Under the pieces are notes generated by a model. That model saw only the letters and a list, made by a program, of their open reading frames with translations. It ran no database searches and was not told the origin of the DNA. A stretch of DNA of 64,000 bases from Solicoccozyma terricola (lineage: Eukaryota; Basidiomycota; Tremellomycetes; Filobasidiales; Piskurozymaceae): contig BCLD01000001.1 in assembly GCA_001600875.1 (NCBI GenBank), forward strand, positions 2,344,788-2,408,787, given 5' to 3'. Shown piece by piece: positions 60,542 through 64,000 of this stretch (the stretch's first letter is position 1; every line of letters starts with the position of its first letter). The position numbers and the translations under genes are program-made.

Positions 60542-61264
60542 TCAGTCGCTTTCCAGCCCTACCTTCCGTTCTTTGCCTCGGCTTTCGATAATGTCGGCCA
60601 TGTCGTGCCCCTCTTTGGTGCCCAGCGCTCGAAACCCATCGACGACGCCAAACCAATCCCCGTTGCCCCTTTCCTGCGACATCTTCCACCTTCCTTCGAT
60701 GCGAATCACGTCGATCTCGAGTCCGATAATAGCCTTCTTGAGAAGCTCGATGTACTTTTCGGGTGCATCTGTGACTTTCCAGGTGTGTTCATAGCCGGCC
60801 GCCCTTTCTTGCTGTTCCGAGAGCTCTTGTATCTGAGCCTGAAGGAAGCTCGCTGCCGCTGGACCCGAGTGGTGAATGCGAACCTTGCCGTAGACCTGAA
60901 CCGCGGCGTAGTTCCAGGTCGGTACCACTTTGCCCGAATCAGGCTTGGTCGTGGTATAAAATTTCGGGGAAACGTAGTGATTGATAGGAGCCTGGAAGAG
61001 GATCATAATCTCATCGGATAGCTTGCCCGACGTATCCAGAGCGGATAGGATCGCCTTGGCCTGAGGATTGGCTCGAGCAATGTGCCCACGGAGGGTTATC
61101 GGGCCTGAATCAGGTGTGTCGAGCACGAAGGGAATATGTGACGTCTGTATCGTTGAGATTTGAGGGTGGGTTATTGCAGTCGTCACAAGACCGAGCGGGT
61201 ACGACCGAATGAAGGAGTGTAGGATAGTGGGATCGAGCTCCGCGTGAACTGGACGAATGTACAT
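60542..61264 (-). CDS. PAI2-type FMN-binding split-barrel protein
   Basis: Intronless, 240 residues from ATG at 61264 (MYIRPVHAELDPTILHSFIR). Family features in order: SYPLGLVTT, SHIPFVLD, LRGHIARANPQAKAI, MILFQAPINHYVSPKFY, the signature VVPTWNYAAVQVYGKVRIH, and IEGRWKMSQERGNGD. This is the FMN-binding 'PAI 2' family (negative regulators of sporulation and protease genes in Bacillus; function in fungi not established). The barrel is expected to bind FMN or a related flavin or haem. The upstream frame to 61429 is open but adds a Ser-rich stretch without similarity, so the shorter start is preferred. The family is mainly bacterial with scattered fungal members. Confidence 0.85.
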   Translation of the reverse strand: MYIRPVHAELDPTILHSFIRSYPLGLVTTAITHPQISTIQTSHIPFVLDTPDSGPITLRGHIARANPQAKAILSALDTSGKLSDEIMILFQAPINHYVSPKFYTTTKPDSGKVVPTWNYAAVQVYGKVRIHHSGPAAASFLQAQIQELSEQQERAAGYEHTWKVTDAPEKYIELLKKAIIGLEIDVIRIEGRWKMSQERGNGDWFGVVDGFRALGTKEGHDMADIIESRGKERKVGLESD

Positions 61265-62584
61265 GCTGAGTGTGATGGGTCGGAGTGTGCTCGTAGATGA
61301 CGAGGTAGAGCCAACGAGTGCGCCGTTTGCGGTCCGTCTTATGGACAAATTGCCGATGCACAAAAATATACTGAAACGCGGGAAAAGAGCGTGTTCCGCC
61401 TTATCTCTTGACTCGTTCGCTCCGGACAAGACCGAGTCCGGAGCTCTCTAGGCGACGCTTCTGTTGTCTACATCCAAGGAATGCCTGTCTTGCCCACAGA
61501 GGGTATTCATCCCAACGTCGCGGTACATCACCAGAGTGGAGATGCAGGTTTGGTATCTCCGTGTTGTCGATGACTTGTCGGTATCAATGGTTCGTTAATG
61601 ATGGCGAGAATCCCCTTGATTCGTTACACACCGTGAACAGAATGTATAGAACACATCCGGGACAAAGATGTTGTCGCACAGTTGTACGACTTGGTACATG
61701 GGATACGGCGAGGGTGAATTGGCGAGGAGGATTCGGAGGAGGAGGAGGTAGTGGGATTGGCGATGCAACAAGATTCTACCGAGTCTTTGACCCACTATGA
61801 GACAGCGGTATCTCGAAATGCCGCGCGAAACTCCGTCGGCAACCCCCCCCCCCCCCCCTCCTCTCTCTTTTGTTTCTTCTATACATCACGAGTCCATCGG
61901 TCCTCGGACCTATCAGTTCAGTAGCACATTTGGTCGCTGTGTCCGTTTACCTAGACTAGATGGATTAGCTATGCCAACCTGGATGTATGGCTCAGGCATT
62001 GCCTGCACACGCACGAGATGATACTGAGAATTGGGGGAATAGCGGGTATTGGGATCAAAGCAGCCGAGGTGATACTCGATGCAGTTGGCAGTTGGCAGTT
62101 GGCAGATCAGTGAACAGCTCGAGATGGCGAGATGGCGAGTGTAAAGATACAAGAGGACTCCCGAGGCAAATCCGAACCCTTTCGGACCAGACTCAAACCT
62201 CAAGTGATTGGACTGAGGTTGGCATTTTTGACCCATTAAATACAGACCATGTTTAACGTGCCATGAATATCAGACTATCTTCGACAGCTCATTTGATACC
62301 AGGCCAGTATCTCTGGAATGGCGAGTCCCCTTCCCTCTTATGCCTCGACTTTGCTGGGCAAGTTGGACTGGAGCGACCTCCCATTCCGTTTGCCACCCAA
62401 GAAAAGGCCCGAAATGTAAACAAAGGGGGAAAGCAGCCGGGCTATGGTTGGTTGCTGTTCAGCATCAACATCAGACAACATCAGCATCATCCTCTTCGAT
62501 CACAGTTTCCTCAATCTCCGTCCTCCTCTTTCTCTCCATTCTCATCATCACCTCTATTCACCTATATAAGCTCATCCGGTCGCC
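61265..62584. other. Intergenic region with poly-C and a short tandem repeat
   Basis: About 1.3 kb. It contains a 16-base C run at 61843-61858 and about three copies of CAGTTGG at 62082-62104. No gene recognised. A TATATAAG sequence occurs at 62563-62570, only 15 bases before the next ATG, too close to act as the TATA box for a transcript carrying that ATG unless initiation is further downstream. Confidence 0.5.
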
Positions 62585-63969
62585 ATGTGCGAAATCAAGA
62601 CGGTAGCCGATCAGTGCCAATGGCAAGAATTCACCCAACGAGCCCTCCGCATCCGTCCCGCCGTCCTTCCTCCTGCCGATATTCACTCGCTGGTCGAACT
62701 CCTCACGACTCCATACCAGTGCTCCGAGGTTTACTATGCGCTGATACGTCAAGTGAGTGATGTAGAAAGTGGAGAGAGTGGAGAGAGAGAGAAAGAGAGA
62801 GATGTGTGAGAGAGAGAGAGAGACGAGAGGACACGGCAGAGATAGAGCGCGATGACAACGTCTATGGATTGGCTAAACCATCTCACCAAACCTCCTTCTC
62901 TCATCAGAAACCTCCATGCCTGACTCTCGCCATGGGTCTCGAGACAATGCAATCGAACTCTCAATCTTATCCACTCGAATTGTTGTCGTCGCAACGGTTA
63001 CTATCCTTATCCCCACTACCACCAACCCCAAACCGTCACCCTCCAGGACTCCATACCTTCCACCCAACACTCCGGTATCTTAACCTCGTGCAATATTTGG
63101 TGATCAAGTTCTTCAACGTCGAGCATTCAGCAGAAGAGGAACAGACATGGCAGGAGTCTACCAAGGGATTTTTGGAGGAGATGATATCAGCTTCAACTCG
63201 ATCTTTCTCAGACGTCGCGTGAGTGCTCTTCGATTCCACCGTCTTTGGTCGAGGTGTTTTGCGTATGAGCCGATACAGAGAACTGACCGAATTATCCTCC
63301 TCTCCTCGATCATCGCATCAGAAACCAAGCCATTGTCGACTTCGCTATCCTCGATCAACTTCGAATTCCTAGATGCTGTCCTATCCGCAAACTCAATATC
63401 GTGATGGGATACAGACCATCGTCCATTCGGATAGCCAAGGACGATGCTTCGGACCCCATCGTCGAGGTCAGTGAGACGAGTGCTTGGATAGGCGAGAGGA
63501 GACGTGATATCGTGTCTTCACTTAAGAACCGTGGGTCTTCCTATTGTCTTGTCATTGCCGCGTCATGTCCGTAGTGCTGACTGGTCGTTGTATTTCTCCC
63601 TCTCTCGTCTCCCCCCCCCCCCCCCCCCTCTACACAGGTCCAAAACCAACCCTCCTGTTCCCATACTTCTTCGTCGAGACCAAATCACACAACGGATCAG
63701 CCATTCAATCCGCACTTCAAGTCGAGATGCCAATGTATTGTCTTCTCAAGATGCTTCGAAGATTGGAATCACAAGCACGCTCAGCGAGTGGGAATTCAGG
63801 CGATTTCATGGAACCAAAGCAGGAGATGAGGAGGGTGTTTGGGATTTCTACCAATGGACCGATATGGACTTTATGGGTCATGACGGCCAAATACGATGAT
63901 GTCAAACCGGTCGGTGATGGGAAAGGGAAATCTAAACAGAGGCAGAAAGAAGGTTCTGATTTTTACTTT
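62585..63969 (+). CDS. Possible PD-(D/E)XK nuclease-like protein (3' truncated by window edge)
   Basis: Exons 62585-62752, 62908-63218, 63322-63530 and 63638-63969 join in phase; a donor GTGAGT at 63970 shows that the gene continues past the window. The product starts MCEIKTVADQCQWQEFTQRA, has a variable Ser/Pro-rich middle, then VQYLVIKFFNVEHSAEEEQT. Next come IVDFAILDQLRIPRCC and the stretch LLFPYFFVETKSHNGSAIQS, followed by VFGISTNGPIWTLWVMTAKY. A hydrophobic strand ending in V-E-T-K after an upstream D, with a following helix and then an FGISTNG..W segment, is the pattern of fungal PD-(D/E)XK-like proteins. The assignment rests on pattern recognition only. A poly-C of 18 sits 8 bases before the last acceptor. 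Confidence 0.55.
63611..63628. repeat. 18-base poly-C at an intron 3' end
   Basis: On the sense strand of the PD-(D/E)XK-like gene, followed by tctacacag and the exon, so it stands exactly where a polypyrimidine tract belongs. Confidence 0.85.
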
Positions 63970-64000
63970 GTGAGTACGGACGGTAATCCCTTGAGCACCT

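Noticed and set aside
1..64000. CRISPR arrays, IS elements, integrases, LTRs or rRNA genes
   Set aside because: None seen. Repeats here are homopolymers and simple microsatellites without regular spacers, terminal inverted repeats or reverse-transcriptase motifs.

Overview
The window looks like nuclear chromosomal DNA of a basidiomycete yeast, most probably a tremellomycete (Cryptococcus/Kwoniella-like). This is inferred from gene content and structure: closely packed genes on both strands, many introns of about 45-120 nt with GTGAGT-type donors, several introns per gene, and single-copy fungal housekeeping genes whose reading frames only join up after splicing. There is no sign of bacterial operons, CRISPR, integrases or a resident transposon. 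One ambiguous base (n) sits at 22440.

Layout from left to right: 3' end of a peroxisomal 3-ketoacyl-CoA thiolase (+, cut at the left edge); Golgi apyrase of the YND1 type (+); a PWWP-like protein of unknown role (-) whose last intron holds an 84-base G/C homopolymer; an ankyrin-repeat protein (+); a membrane-anchored alpha/beta hydrolase (-); VPS8 of CORVET (+) tail-to-tail with VPS53 of GARP (-); a KRE6/SKN1 beta-glucan synthesis glycosidase (-); a very large low-complexity protein (+); a GYF-domain protein (+) tail-to-tail with a Mei5/Sfr1-like protein (-); NOP58 (+), divergent from the latter across a promoter with four CACGTG sites; an OPT-family transporter (-); an ankyrin plus DIL-domain protein (+); casein kinase 2 alpha (-); LC8 dynein light chain (-); an orphan 281-codon frame (-); ribosome biogenesis factor NSA1 (-); the meiotic axis protein HOP1 (+).

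The right end (about 56.8-64 kb) is sparser and more accessory in character: an HNH-nuclease-type protein (-), an intronless alpha/beta hydrolase (-), a PAI2-type FMN-binding protein (-) and a partial gene with a possible PD-(D/E)XK nuclease core (+).

Themes: endosomal/Golgi tethering and glycan processing (YND1, VPS8, VPS53, KRE6), nucleolar ribosome biogenesis (NOP58, NSA1) and meiotic recombination (HOP1, Mei5/Sfr1-like). The most unusual sequence-level signal is the repeated presence of long poly-C tracts, mostly on the sense strand of introns and often close to the 3' splice site. Intron boundaries were read by eye from frame continuity and GT..AG signals; a gene's start and end coordinates span its introns.
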